Positions 9,642-20,811 of a stretch of DNA of 64,000 nucleotides are shown piece by piece; the stretch's first letter is position 1, and every line of letters starts with the position of its first letter. This DNA comes from Nocardioides sp. GTDB taxonomy: Bacteria > Actinomycetota > Actinomycetes > Propionibacteriales > Nocardioidaceae. The position numbers and the translations under genes were made by a program. The notes under the pieces were generated by a model. That model ran no database searches, was not told where the DNA came from, and worked only from the letters and a program-made list of their open reading frames with translations. The stretch lies in the NCBI GenBank assembly GCA_037045645.1, contig JBAOIH010000001.1:868001-932000 (forward strand), in the 5' to 3' direction.

Positions 9642-9900
9642 CCTCACCCCATTCTGAATTGGGGTGAGGGCTGCGGGGCTCGGCTCCGGCAGGCCCTGCG
9701 GGCCTACCTCCACCTCACTCCTCGCCTCACCCCATATTGAATTGGGGTGAGGGCTGCGGGGCTCGGCTCCGGCAGGCCCTGCGGGCCTACCTCCACCTCA
9801 CTCCTCGCCTCACCCCATATTGAATTGGGGTGAGGGCTGCGGGGCTCGGCTCCGGCAGGCCCTGCGGGCCTACCTCCACCTCACTCCTCGCCTCACCCCA
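9642..9900. repeat. 83-bp tandem array with perfect hairpins
   Basis: Units begin CCTCACCCCA at 9642, 9725, 9808 and 9891, a constant 83-base period. Each complete unit opens with a 10-bp perfect stem (CCTCACCCCA / TGGGGTGAGG) around an 8-base loop, followed by a G+C-rich segment containing GGCAGGCCCTGCGGGCC, itself able to fold. The fourth unit is cut after ten bases, and its TCA supplies the stop codon of the minus-strand MFS gene. The hairpins could end transcription from both sides, although T runs are missing. Confidence 0.9.
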
Positions 9901-11515
9901 TATGCAACGCGGCGTCGGGGTGCTCCTGCGCGTCCTGGGCCAAGTCCTCGTGCTTGACGTCGAGGAACAGCCACACGATCGACGAGGCCAGCAGCAGCAT
10001 GCAGCTGCCGACCAGGAAGGCGGTGGTCGCACCGTGCGCGAAGCCGGTCAGCCCGGCCAGTCCGCCGAGTTGGTCGGGCGTCAACGGCAGGTGGCCCTTC
10101 TCCGCAGCCGCCACCAGCGTCGGTGCGATCTCGGCCGTGCGCTGCGAGGCGAAGTGCAGCGCCACGGTCGACAGGGTCGCCAGGCCGAGCGCGCCGCCGA
10201 CCTGCTGCATGGTGTTGAGCACCCCGGACCCGATGCCGGAGTCCTCGGCGCGCAGATTGTGCAGCGCGGTGAGGGTCAGTGGCACGAAGTTGAGCCCCAT
10301 CCCGAATGCCATCAGCAGGATGAACGGCATGACGTGGGTCCAATAGTTCACGTCCTGGCCCAGGTGGCCACCGCCAGCCACGGTGGACAGAATCCCCGAG
10401 GCGTCGTCAGGCACTGAGAGACGGCTGAAGCCGAACAGCGCGGTGGCCGCCAGCAGGGTGCCGATGCCGGACAGGAAGCGCGGGTCCACCTTCGCGATCA
10501 GCTTCGAGGCGGTGGTCGCCGAGAGGATCATGCCGACCGAGAACGGCAGGAAGGACACACCGGTCTTCAGCGGCGAATAGCCCATCACCAACTGGGTGAA
10601 CAGCGACAGGAAGAAGAACATCGCGAACATCGCACCCGGCACGATCATCATCACCACGAACGCGACGCGACGACTCTTGCTGTTGAACACCCGGAACGGC
10701 AGCAGCGGGTGCTCGACGCGCGTCTCGATCAACATGAAGACCCCGATCAGAGCGGCGCCGGCAAGCAGCGACACGATCGTCCAGGTGTCGGTCCAGCCGT
10801 GTGCCTCCTCGCCCGCGCGGGTGAGTCCGAACACGATCGCGAGCAGCCCCGCGGTCGCGGTGACGGCGCCGGGCACGTCGAGTTCGCCGTCGTGGCGGTC
10901 CGACTCGGGCAGTACGCGCGGGGCGAAGAAGGCCGCGAGCAAGCCGACGGGCACCACGAACAGGAACGTGTAGCGCCACCCCGCGATGCCGAAGGGGTGG
11001 TCCATGCCGGTCAACCAACCCCCCAGGAGCAGTCCGACCGCGGCACCGATGCCGGCCATCGCCGCGTACACACCGAATGCCCGGTTGCGCGCCGGACCGG
11101 GGGCGAACGTGGTGGTGATCAGCGCCAGGGCGGCGGGGGACGCCATCGCGGCGCCGGTGCCTTGCAGGGCACGAGCGGCGAGGAGTACGAACTCCGTTTG
11201 GGCGGTCCCGCCGATCAGGGAGGCGGCGGCGAAGACGAGGACGCCGACCATGAAGATCCGACGCCGCCCAAAGAGGTCGGCCAGGCGGCCGCCGAGCAGC
11301 AGGAAGCCGCCGAACGTGAGGGCGTACCCGGTCACGATCCACGACAGGTTGGCTTGGGAGATGTCGAGGTCGGCGCCGATGTAGGGCAGCGCGATGTTGG
11401 CGATCGTACCGTCGAGCACGACCATCATCTGGGCCATGCAGATCAGCACGAGGGCCCAGCCTGGATGACGCGCCGGGGACTCGGTTTCGGGCTCGATGGT
11501 GCTGGCAGAGGTCAT
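9893..11515 (-). CDS. MFS drug/H+ antiporter, DHA2 (EmrB/QacA) family
   Basis: 540 residues with about 14 hydrophobic helices, the DHA2 layout. Motif A is present as GGRLADLFGRRR, and MMVVLDGTIANIALPYI is the typical first helix. It probably exports hydrophobic drugs or dyes using proton motive force. It lies 23 bases downstream of a TetR gene on the same strand, so it is probably the regulator's target. The stop codon is provided by the first bases of an 83-bp repeat unit. Confidence 0.92.
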   Translation of the reverse strand: MTSASTIEPETESPARHPGWALVLICMAQMMVVLDGTIANIALPYIGADLDISQANLSWIVTGYALTFGGFLLLGGRLADLFGRRRIFMVGVLVFAAASLIGGTAQTEFVLLAARALQGTGAAMASPAALALITTTFAPGPARNRAFGVYAAMAGIGAAVGLLLGGWLTGMDHPFGIAGWRYTFLFVVPVGLLAAFFAPRVLPESDRHDGELDVPGAVTATAGLLAIVFGLTRAGEEAHGWTDTWTIVSLLAGAALIGVFMLIETRVEHPLLPFRVFNSKSRRVAFVVMMIVPGAMFAMFFFLSLFTQLVMGYSPLKTGVSFLPFSVGMILSATTASKLIAKVDPRFLSGIGTLLAATALFGFSRLSVPDDASGILSTVAGGGHLGQDVNYWTHVMPFILLMAFGMGLNFVPLTLTALHNLRAEDSGIGSGVLNTMQQVGGALGLATLSTVALHFASQRTAEIAPTLVAAAEKGHLPLTPDQLGGLAGLTGFAHGATTAFLVGSCMLLLASSIVWLFLDVKHEDLAQDAQEHPDAALHMG

Positions 11516-11538
11516 GAGGATGCCTTCGAATAGTGGGG

Positions 11539-12135
11539 TCAGTGGGCCGTCGAGAGCCCGACGGCGGGCAGGATGACGGTGTCGACGATGCGCTCGATGA
11601 GCGCCGGCGTCGCGTGGTCGCCGAGCAGGAAGGCCCGGTGCAAGGTGATGCCCGCCAGCGCGGGCGCGATCAGATCGAGATCGAGGTCGTCGGCGATCTC
11701 GCCGCGTGCCTGCGCACGGACGTACGCCTCTCGGGTGCGAGCCATCTTGGAGCCGATGAAGTCACGCCGATAGATATCGGCGAACTCAGGGTCACGCGTC
11801 ATCGCCGTGACCAGGACCGACAAGATGGTCTGCGCGCGCTGATCGGTCAGCCCGCCTTGTCCGCAATGCAGGGTGATCAGGTCGCCGCGCAAGGTGCCCG
11901 TGTCGACCTCGGGGGAGGTGCCCTTGAACGACATGATCGTGGCCACCACGAGCTCGGGCTTGCCGTTCCAGCGCCGATAGAGCGTCGCCTTTCCGGCCTT
12001 GGCGCGCGTCGCGACGGCGTCCATGGTCAGCCGGTCGTACCCGACCTCTTCGAGCACCTCGAGGGTGGCGTCGTAGATCTCCTGCTCGCGGTCGCCCTCG
12101 ACCCGGGGGCGGGTGGCGGTCTCGGCGGGGGACAT
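11539..12135 (-). CDS. TetR family transcriptional regulator
   Basis: 198 residues from the ATG at 12135 (MSPAETATRP), chosen because AAGGAG lies about nine bases upstream; an ATG further out at 12216 has none. The N-terminal helix-turn-helix is typical (LTMDAVATRAKAGKATLYRRW). The C-terminal half is the ligand-binding domain. It is in one unit with the MFS exporter and probably represses both until an exported compound binds. A good palindrome at 12157-12173, just before the start, is the likely autoregulatory operator. Confidence 0.93.
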   Translation of the reverse strand: MSPAETATRPRVEGDREQEIYDATLEVLEEVGYDRLTMDAVATRAKAGKATLYRRWNGKPELVVATIMSFKGTSPEVDTGTLRGDLITLHCGQGGLTDQRAQTILSVLVTAMTRDPEFADIYRRDFIGSKMARTREAYVRAQARGEIADDLDLDLIAPALAGITLHRAFLLGDHATPALIERIVDTVILPAVGLSTAH

Positions 12136-12156
12136 GGCGGGGGACTCCTTGGATGG

Positions 12157-12173
12157 AACGGAACGGTTTCGTT
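12157..12173. promoter_or_regulatory. Candidate TetR operator
   Basis: AACGGAACGGTTTCGTT is a 17-base near-perfect palindrome: eight-base arms with one mismatched pair around a single central base. Size and position, 22 bases upstream of the tetR start, fit an operator repressing the tetR-MFS unit. Confidence 0.55.
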
Positions 12174-12271
12174 TCATGCAGCGTACGGAAGGGTCTCGTT
12201 CGATCCAACTCAGCAACGATTCGGTCTAGACCGCTTCCGCGGCTGCGGGCACCGGGCGTACGTTCGCGCGC

Positions 12272-13399
12272 ATGCGACGACTGGGCGTACTCCTTCTCCT
12301 CTTCTCGGCGTTCGCGCTGCCCGGCGCGCAGGCCCAGGAGCTGGTGCCGATCACGTCAAGGGCGGTGGCCTGGGTGATGTTGCAGCACGCGCCGAGCGAC
12401 ACCGACTCGCGCGGCGCGATGTGGACGGACAAGTGGCCGACGCTGCGTGGCGTCAAGGGTGCCGACTTCCGATACGACGCCCGAGGCGACAGCGACGGCG
12501 ACCTGCTGCGCGCGTACGTCTGGCCGCGAGCCGACGAGCCGTACGCCTGCTCCGAGTACAGCACCTGCGTGGAACTCGCAGGGCCCGGCGAGACCCAGGT
12601 GATCCTCGGCTGGCAGGAGTTGGAGCCCGAGGAGGACCCCGGCATCGTCTTCGTGACCGCGATCCATGGCACCGAGGCGAGCACGGCCTACTACGCAGGA
12701 CCGAGCATCACGAAGGATCCCCGCAAACTGGACCTGCCGATCCCGGTCGAGACCCTGGTCGCGATCGCCACCGACCCCCGACTGCGGCTGCAGACCACGC
12801 CCGACGTGGTGGCGGCCGGTGAGACCGTGGCCAAGTGGAAGGGCGGCGAGCAGGACCCGAGCCAGTGGGACATCGTGCCCAGCAACCACCGAGCCCAGAT
12901 CGGCGCGATGCTGATCTCGCGGGGAGGCTGGGCCTATTACAAGCGCGTACGACGCTCGCCCCAGCGATTCGCGTTCGGTGAGGGCGCCCTCGGCGGCCGG
13001 GCCGATCGCAGGTGGATCGCCGAGGGCGACCCCAGCGTGATCGACGTCGTCGCCAGCCCCAACTGGCCGCGTTGGCTGGCCGAGAAGCCGTGCCAGGACG
13101 AGAAGTTCGCCGGGCGCTGCCGGAAGTTCAAAGGTAAGCGAGGGCCGGTGTGGTTCTTCTACAAGCCCGGCAAGGGTACGCAGCCGGGCTTCGCCTGGGC
13201 ACTGCAGCGGCGCGTCGACCAGGTGATCGCGATGCGTACGCAGCCTCGTCGCGGTCAGATCCCGAAGGGTTTCCGGGCGGCTCAACTCAGCGTCGATTGG
13301 TGGGGGAGCATGGAACGCACGGTCAAGCAGCCACTGGTCGGCGTGACCACCGAGCGGCGCGTACTCGATTTCACCCGCGAACAGTTCGGCAGGTCCTGA
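12272..13399 (+). CDS. Secreted protein of unknown function
   Basis: 375 residues. A clear signal peptide (MRRLGVLLLLFSAFALPGAQA) ends at an AQA-Q type cleavage site. The mature protein is rich in Trp and charged residues, with two pairs of close Cys (CSEYSTC near 95; CQDEKFAGRC near 275) that could form disulfides. I recognise no catalytic motif or family. It is transcribed toward ligA, ending 37 bases before the chosen ligA start. Confidence 0.65.
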   Translation: MRRLGVLLLLFSAFALPGAQAQELVPITSRAVAWVMLQHAPSDTDSRGAMWTDKWPTLRGVKGADFRYDARGDSDGDLLRAYVWPRADEPYACSEYSTCVELAGPGETQVILGWQELEPEEDPGIVFVTAIHGTEASTAYYAGPSITKDPRKLDLPIPVETLVAIATDPRLRLQTTPDVVAAGETVAKWKGGEQDPSQWDIVPSNHRAQIGAMLISRGGWAYYKRVRRSPQRFAFGEGALGGRADRRWIAEGDPSVIDVVASPNWPRWLAEKPCQDEKFAGRCRKFKGKRGPVWFFYKPGKGTQPGFAWALQRRVDQVIAMRTQPRRGQIPKGFRAAQLSVDWWGSMERTVKQPLVGVTTERRVLDFTREQFGRS

Positions 13400-15580
<2,181 letters not shown>

Positions 15581-15590
15581 ATTGCCCGCC

Positions 15591-15884
15591 ATGGACCAAC
15601 CGCGTGAAGAGTCGACGGCTCGCGCGATGGGGCGCGCCGTGCAGGGCGTCCTGCTCGAGCGCGTGATGGTCGGCGTGGCGTTGATGGCACTCGTGGTGGT
15701 GGCTGCGGGTTTCCTGGAGGCGACAGGCGGCGTACGTCTCGCGGTGGTGGGCGTCGGCGCAGTGAGTCTGCTGGGCTGGTTGATCTGGTTGCGCAGCCGT
15801 TGGTCGGATCCCATCTCCTGGGCGTTCGGCCTGTCCGCCTTGGTGGCGCAGATGGCCGCCTTCTTCCTGGCCGTCACGAGTTGA
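15591..15884 (+). CDS. Small two-helix membrane protein
   Basis: 97 residues starting MDQPREES, ten bases after the ligA stop. Two hydrophobic helices (about 25-42 and 48-62) and a third hydrophobic C-terminus (about 75-95) suggest a small integral membrane protein. There is no recognised family. The close spacing suggests co-transcription with ligA. Confidence 0.55.
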   Translation: MDQPREESTARAMGRAVQGVLLERVMVGVALMALVVVAAGFLEATGGVRLAVVGVGAVSLLGWLIWLRSRWSDPISWAFGLSALVAQMAAFFLAVTS

Positions 15885-15963
15885 TCACGACCCCTGCGCC
15901 GTTTGTGACGCGCTCGTCGCGGGCATGACTTCGTGACCGAACGAGTCGAACGAGGATGCTGTC

Positions 15964-16939
15964 GTGAGTGTGATCCAAGTAGAACTGTCCGATCTGCGCG
16001 GCTATGCCAGTCTGGTCGATCGCGCCGGACAAGACGCCAAGCAGTTGCAAGGCGATGCGATGTCTCAGATCGCCGATGGTGACTTCGGCCGGATCCTGGA
16101 GCTGGTCACCGGCGAGTACGAATCGCTGCTGCCCGCCTTCCACGCCATCTTGGGCGAAGACAGCACCCGGCTCGATCAGACCGCAACGGGACTGCGTCAG
16201 GTCGCGCGCGACTTCGCCGAGACCGACAAACGCGTCTCTCAGACCTTCGGGATCGGCAAGGCCATCACCGACGATGGTGATGCCAGCGGATTCGGTGACG
16301 TGGCCGGAATGTCATTGTTCTGCCCGGCCTCGGGCAAAGAGTTGCCCCAGATGAAGTTCGGATTCCCGTTCGACCAGGCCTGCGACCTGGCCAGCATGGC
16401 CGGACTGCCAGACCCCCGCGACTGGGTCACCCGTCAGGTGGCGGGCGACATCGGCAAGGCCGACCGTCAGGCCGCGGCGTGGGATATGTATGCCGAGGCG
16501 GCTCTCAGCGTGCGTACCAACCTCGAGCACGGGCAGCGCGCCATCAAGAAGACCTGGCTCGGCGAGGCAGCGGTGGCTTCGGACGCCAAGGCCGCGGAAA
16601 TGGGTCTCGGCGATGAAGGCGCAAAGCGGTGCGATGACGCAGATGGGTGCGCACCTGCGTGACATGGTCGACGAGGCGATGAACATGGCCCAGTTGGTCT
16701 TCGACACCGTGAAGTTCTTCGTCAGCGTGATCTCGGCCGGGTGGACGTACGCCTCGATCCCGCTCTATGGCCAGTGGAAGCTGGTCAAGACGCTGAAGGA
16801 GGCCTGGCACCTGATCAACAACGCCCGCAAGGTCATCTCGGTGTTCTGGAGTTTCCTGAACGTGATGAAGGGCTGCATCAAAGGCCTGGTCATCTCGTTC
16901 ACGATCGATGACCTGCCGGCCACGCCCACGGCACCGTGA
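15964..16939 (+). pseudogene. ESX/WXG100-type secreted protein, frameshifted
   Basis: Two pieces in different frames read as one protein. Piece one (GTG 15964 to stop 16662) has an EspC-like helical N-terminus and later TWLGEAA, a WXG motif closing a second helical hairpin. The helix that should follow is found one frame over: SAMKAQSGAMTQMGAHLRDM, leading to a hydrophobic C-terminal stretch ending at 16939. Dropping one base near 16603-16608 restores SDAKAAEMG-SAMKAQ. If real, the C-terminal part could also start alone at ATG 16613 (108 residues). No ESX secretion core genes are in the window. Confidence 0.6.
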
Positions 16940-17298
16940 TGGATGCCGCACTCGAAGCGCAGTTGGCCGCCGCGCGCGCCGAACTGCACAACACGATGGC
17001 GCACGCCAGAGCGGCCCTCGACGCGGCGAAGGTACGGCTGGCGCCCACCCGCGAGGAGACCGAAGAACTTCAGCGGCAGGCGCGCTCAGGCGAACTCGGT
17101 GAGGACATGCGCGAACTGGCGCGCCACATCGACGCAGGCCGTACGTCGTGGGCGGAGGTCTTCGACGGCTCGTCGCCCTACGCGGAACTCATCCGCGACC
17201 ACATGACCAGGATGGGTGAGGAGCACGGCGAGGCGGCTCGCCGTGCGATCGAAGAGGACGACGACTTCGACCCTGACGCGACTTCGCCTGGAGTGTGA
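16939..17298 (+). CDS. Small helical protein next to ESX-type gene
   Basis: 119 residues starting MDAALEAQ, overlapping the previous stop (TGATG), so probably coupled. The N-terminal half is Ala/Glu/Arg-rich and heptad-like, with probable coiled coil (about 5-55). The C-terminus is acidic (EEDDDFDPD). It may be a partner or chaperone of the upstream ESX-type protein; that is inference from position only. Confidence 0.5.
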   Translation: MDAALEAQLAAARAELHNTMAHARAALDAAKVRLAPTREETEELQRQARSGELGEDMRELARHIDAGRTSWAEVFDGSSPYAELIRDHMTRMGEEHGEAARRAIEEDDDFDPDATSPGV

Positions 17299-17322
17299 TC
17301 GGGCGCCGGGCGGGCCGGGATC

Positions 17323-17583
17323 GGTGGTTGAGGAGCGAGCGTCAGCGAGCGTCTCGAAACCACGCCGCACACGCACGGGGAGGTGGTTTCGAGACGCGCC
17401 TGCGGCGCTCCTCAACCACCGGGGAGCGGGCCGGGATCGGTGGTTGAGGAGCGAGCGTCAGCGAGCGTCTCGAAACCACCACACACGCGCACGGGGGATG
17501 TGGTTTCGAGACGCGCCTGCGGCGCTCCTCAACCACCGGGGGGAAGTGGTTTCGAGACGCGCCTACGGCGCTCCTCAACCACC
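17323..17583. repeat. Cluster of five inverted GGTGGTTGAGG elements
   Basis: Forward copies lie at 17323-17362 and 17439-17479 (GGTGGTTGAGGAGCGAGCG ... TCTCGAAACCAC). Reverse copies lie at 17383-17420, 17500-17537 and 17546-17583 (GTGGTTTCGAGACGCGCC ... CTCCTCAACCACC). Facing copies can pair over long arms. Both flanking genes point into the cluster, and the last copy supplies the stop codon of the minus-strand gene. I see no ORF of its own in 17299-17574. Confidence 0.9.
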
Positions 17584-18162
17584 GGGGAGCGCGCGGGCAT
17601 CTCCAGGGCCGGCCTCGAGTTCGCCTGCAACCGAACGGCTGAGGTACGCGTGCACGTGCGCTGCGAGCTCGCCCACCGGACGAGGGGGCAGGTACGCAGA
17701 CGCGCCTGCGTCCAAGAGGCGACTGACCGGACCGGAGTAGTGGATGCCGTACTCCTCGTCCTCGATCTCGGTGATCAGCACCCGGGCGTTGGGGAACTGC
17801 ATCCGCAAGATGCCGAGCAGTTGCGGGCTGACCGGGTGCGTCAGGAGTACGTCAGCGGTCTCCGGTGCGTCGTGCAGATCGAGCACCAGGTAGTCCGAAC
17901 CGAACTCGTCGGCGAGCCGGCGCAGGCCTGCTGCCGACAGCTTCATCGCGGTCGCGACGACGGTGACCCCTTCGCGGGTAGCGGCGCCCTCCGGGGCCTC
18001 CGGCGCCGAGATCACCGTCCCCTCGACCACGTTGGAGCGGAACTCCAACGTGCCGATCTCACGTCCTGAGTGGGCCAGAGTCACCGGCGCACCCTCGACG
18101 GCCGCTTCCAAAAGCACTCGGACCGACTCGGGCACCTCGTCGAGATCCAGGAGTGGCATCAC
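17575..18162 (-). CDS. Hypothetical protein, C-terminus from a repeat
   Basis: 195 residues, starting MMPLLDLDEVPESVRVLLE. Mixed alpha/beta composition with no signal peptide or membrane segment. The middle (VLITEIEDEEYG) and end (LLDAGASAYLPPRPVGELAAHV) resemble the beta-alpha rhythm and dosage-type loop of a receiver-like fold, but no phospho-acceptor pattern is certain. The last residues LPGG and the TGA are translated repeat sequence. The start codon is followed by a second Met, so the true start could be either. Confidence 0.6.
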   Translation of the reverse strand: MMPLLDLDEVPESVRVLLEAAVEGAPVTLAHSGREIGTLEFRSNVVEGTVISAPEAPEGAATREGVTVVATAMKLSAAGLRRLADEFGSDYLVLDLHDAPETADVLLTHPVSPQLLGILRMQFPNARVLITEIEDEEYGIHYSGPVSRLLDAGASAYLPPRPVGELAAHVHAYLSRSVAGELEAGPGDARALPGG

Positions 18163-18186
18163 CCCAGCAAAGCACGGGGGAGGGCG

Positions 18187-18906
18187 TCAGCAGAGAGCCC
18201 GCGCCGTCGCGACCGCTGCGTCGTACGCCGCCCAGGTCAACGCGCCACCGGTCGACACCCGGCGTACGCCCAGGCGAGCCAACTCCCGCAATGGCAGATG
18301 CGAGCCGGCAGCCAATTGGTTGACCGGACGACCCAAGGCAACGAGGGCGGAGACGGACGAGGGGTCGTTGAGCAGAGGCGCATAGAGCACGTCTGCCCCG
18401 GCGTCTCGATAGGCGGTGAGCCGATCAACCGGGTCGTCTGTTGACGACAGGCCATACAGCGCTGCCTCGCAGCGGGCCGTGACGACCAATCCGTACGAAG
18501 CAGCCGCAGAACACACCTCGTCGACCCGTTCGACGGCTTCGGAGAAGGGCACCAGTGCCTCGGTGGCCGGGTCGTAGTCCTCGATCGACAACCCGCTGGC
18601 CCCCGCCGATGCCAGCAGGGAAACAGTGCGCGAAACGCCTCCGGGCGAAGACGGGAAGCAGAGCTCGGCATCGACGTTGAGCGGGATCGACAGCACGGAG
18701 GTCAGCAGCGAGACGTGCGCCAGCAATTCGTCGCGGGTGACCTGCTGGTCCTGCTTGCCCAAGGTGGCGGCGTGGCCGGAGCTGGTGGTGGCCAAAGCCG
18801 GAAACCCTGCCTCGGCCAAGCGCAGAGCCGAGCCTGCGTCGAAGGCATTGGGCATCACGAAAAGCCCCGAGGAGTGCAGGTCACGGAAGGTTGAAGTGAG
18901 ACTCAC
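18187..18906 (-). CDS. Isocitrate lyase/PEP mutase family protein
   Basis: About 239 residues from GTG 18906 ([10 protein letters not shown]); another GTG at 18915 is possible. The open frame extends to 19407 but runs through gatC and gatA, so that extension is rejected. Family features seen: [20 protein letters not shown] with [15 protein letters not shown] (Asp/Glu metal-binding region), and SIEDYD. Members are TIM-barrel C-C or C-P lyases; the conserved Cys signature of true isocitrate lyase is not seen, so the substrate is unknown. It is divergent from gatC. Confidence 0.8.
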   Translation of the reverse strand: MSLTSTFRDLHSSGLFVMPNAFDAGSALRLAEAGFPALATTSSGHAATLGKQDQQVTRDELLAHVSLLTSVLSIPLNVDAELCFPSSPGGVSRTVSLLASAGASGLSIEDYDPATEALVPFSEAVERVDEVCSAAASYGLVVTARCEAALYGLSSTDDPVDRLTAYRDAGADVLYAPLLNDPSSVSALVALGRPVNQLAAGSHLPLRELARLGVRRVSTGGALTWAAYDAAVATARALC

Positions 18907-18961
18907 CAGGACCACGATGCCAGTTCGGAGCGCACTGGGCAGCGGCCCTAGGATCGTCCCC

Positions 18962-19273
18962 ATGTCTGACGCCCCTGCCTCGATCACCAGGGACGAGGTG
19001 GCGCACCTGGCCAACCTCGCCCGGATCGACCTCGACGATGCCGAGCTCGACAAGCTCGCACCCCAGTTGAGCGTGATCCTCGAATCCGTCGCATCGATCA
19101 GCGCGGTCGCGAGTGCCGACGTACCTCCGACCAGCCACCCGATCCCGATGACCAACGTCTTCCGCGACGACGTCGTCGTACCCGGTCTCAGCGCCGAGCA
19201 GGCGTTGAGCGGCGCTCCGCAGGCCGAAGACCAGCGCTTCGCCGTCCCGCGCATTCTGGGGGAGGAAGCATGA
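18962..19273 (+). CDS. gatC: Asp/Glu-tRNA amidotransferase subunit C
   Basis: 103 residues. It holds GatA and GatB together in the enzyme that converts Glu-tRNA(Gln) and Asp-tRNA(Asn) to the amidated forms. It contains [19 protein letters not shown] and the C-terminal FRDDVV. The start is ATG 18962; TAGGAT at 18949-18954 is a good -10 box seven bases upstream, implying a leaderless gatCAB mRNA. The stop overlaps gatA (ATGA). Confidence 0.96.
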   Translation: MSDAPASITRDEVAHLANLARIDLDDAELDKLAPQLSVILESVASISAVASADVPPTSHPIPMTNVFRDDVVVPGLSAEQALSGAPQAEDQRFAVPRILGEEA

Positions 19274-20811
19274 TCAAGCAGACCGCGGCCCAGATGGCCG
19301 ACGCGCTCGCGAACGGTGAGGTCACCAGCGTCGAACTCACCCAAGCCCACCTCGACCGGATCGACGCCGTGGACGGAGCCGTCCACGCCTTCCTCCAGGT
19401 CGACCACGAAGGTGCCCTTGCGCAGGCCGAAGAGTCAGACGCCCGCCGGGCCGAGGGCAAGGCGCAGAGCAACCTCGACGGCGTACCGATCGCCGTCAAG
19501 GACGTCCTGGCGACCCAGGGCCTCCCGACGACCGCGGGCTCCAAGATCCTCGAGGGCTGGATCCCGCCCTATGACGCGACCGTCGTACGCAAACTTCGTG
19601 CTGCCGGTCTGCCGATCCTCGGCAAGACCAACATGGACGAGTTCGCGATGGGTTCGTCGACCGAACACAGCGCCTATGGGCCGACGCGCAACCCCTGGGA
19701 CCTCGACCGGATCCCCGGCGGCTCGGGCGGCGGCTCGGCCGCGGCCGTCGCGGCGTACGAAGCGCCTCTCGCCATCGGCACCGACACCGGCGGTTCGATC
19801 CGGCAGCCGGGTGCGGTGACCGGCACGGTCGGTGTGAAGCCGACGTACGGCTCGATCTCGCGCTATGGCCTGATCGCGCTGGCCAACAGTCTCGATCAGG
19901 CGGGGCCGGTCACGCGTACGGTCCTCGACTCGGCGTTGCTGCACGAGGTGATCGGCGGGCACGACCCGCTGGATTCGACGTCGATCAAGGACCCCGTCGG
20001 CGGCCTCGTGCAGGCAGCACGCCAAGGTGCGACCGGTGATCTGAGTGGCCTGAGAGTCGGCGTGATCACCGAACTGTCCGGCGACGGCTGGCAACCCGGC
20101 GTCATGGCGCGTTTCCACGAGACGGTGGAGATGATCACCGCGGCTGGTGCCGAGGTCGTCGAGGTGTCCTGCCCGACGTTCGTACACGCGCTGGCGACCT
20201 ATTACCTGATCCTGCCGGCCGAGGCGTCGAGCAACCTCGCGAAGTTCGACGCGATGCGTTATGGCCTGCGTGTCGTGCCCGAGGGCAGTCCGAGCGCCGA
20301 GGAGGTCATGCGTGCGACGCGTGACGCGGGCTTCGGTGATGAGGTCAAGCGCCGGATCATCTTGGGCACGTACGCCCTGTCGAGCGGTTATTACGACGCC
20401 TACTACGGCCAGGCGCAGAAGGTCCGCACCCTGATCACCCGCGACTTCGACGCGGCCTTCGAGCAGGTCGATGTGCTGCTCTCGCCGACGGCACCGACGA
20501 CCGCGTTCAAGCTCGGCGAGAAGCTCGACGACCCGCTGTCGATGTATCTCAACGACCTCGCGACGATCCCCGCCAACCTTGCAGGCGTACCTGGCATCTC
20601 CGTGCCGGGCGGACTAGCCGAGGAAGACGGCCTGCCGGTGGGCATCCAGGTGCTCGCACCGGTGCTCGCCGACGACCGCGTTTATCGGGTGGGTGCCGCG
20701 ATCGAGGCGCTGGGCGAACAGAAGTGGGGCGGGCCGCTGCTGGCGCAAGCCGCACCGCTGGTTGAGGAACGAGCGGAGCGAGTGTCTCGAAACCAAGGGG
20801 GCAACGAATGA
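19270..20811 (+). CDS. gatA: Asp/Glu-tRNA amidotransferase subunit A
   Basis: 513 residues. This is the glutaminase/amidase subunit of the transamidosome. The amidase-signature catalytic set is present: Lys in VAIKDVL, SGGGSA, and the serine in [11 protein letters not shown]. The last residues [14 protein letters not shown] are encoded by a copy of the dispersed GGTTGAGG...CTCGAAACC element (20758-20796), so the natural C-terminus has been extended or replaced without loss of frame. The ATGA overlap with gatB implies coupling. Confidence 0.97.
   Translation: MIKQTAAQMADALANGEVTSVELTQAHLDRIDAVDGAVHAFLQVDHEGALAQAEESDARRAEGKAQSNLDGVPIAVKDVLATQGLPTTAGSKILEGWIPPYDATVVRKLRAAGLPILGKTNMDEFAMGSSTEHSAYGPTRNPWDLDRIPGGSGGGSAAAVAAYEAPLAIGTDTGGSIRQPGAVTGTVGVKPTYGSISRYGLIALANSLDQAGPVTRTVLDSALLHEVIGGHDPLDSTSIKDPVGGLVQAARQGATGDLSGLRVGVITELSGDGWQPGVMARFHETVEMITAAGAEVVEVSCPTFVHALATYYLILPAEASSNLAKFDAMRYGLRVVPEGSPSAEEVMRATRDAGFGDEVKRRIILGTYALSSGYYDAYYGQAQKVRTLITRDFDAAFEQVDVLLSPTAPTTAFKLGEKLDDPLSMYLNDLATIPANLAGVPGISVPGGLAEEDGLPVGIQVLAPVLADDRVYRVGAAIEALGEQKWGGPLLAQAAPLVEERAERVSRNQGGNE
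20758..20796 (+). repeat. Dispersed GGTTGAGG...CTCGAAACC element inside gatA
   Basis: CTGGTTGAGGAACGAGCGG runs on to GTCTCGAAACCA, matching the intergenic copies at 7.2-7.6 and 17.3-17.6 kb. Here it is translated as the last part of GatA, in the frame reading [11 protein letters not shown]. Confidence 0.8.

Noticed and set aside
18907..19407. N-terminal extension of the PEP mutase-like gene
   Set aside because: The extension is antisense to gatC and gatA and has no family similarity; the conserved barrel starts only after 18906.
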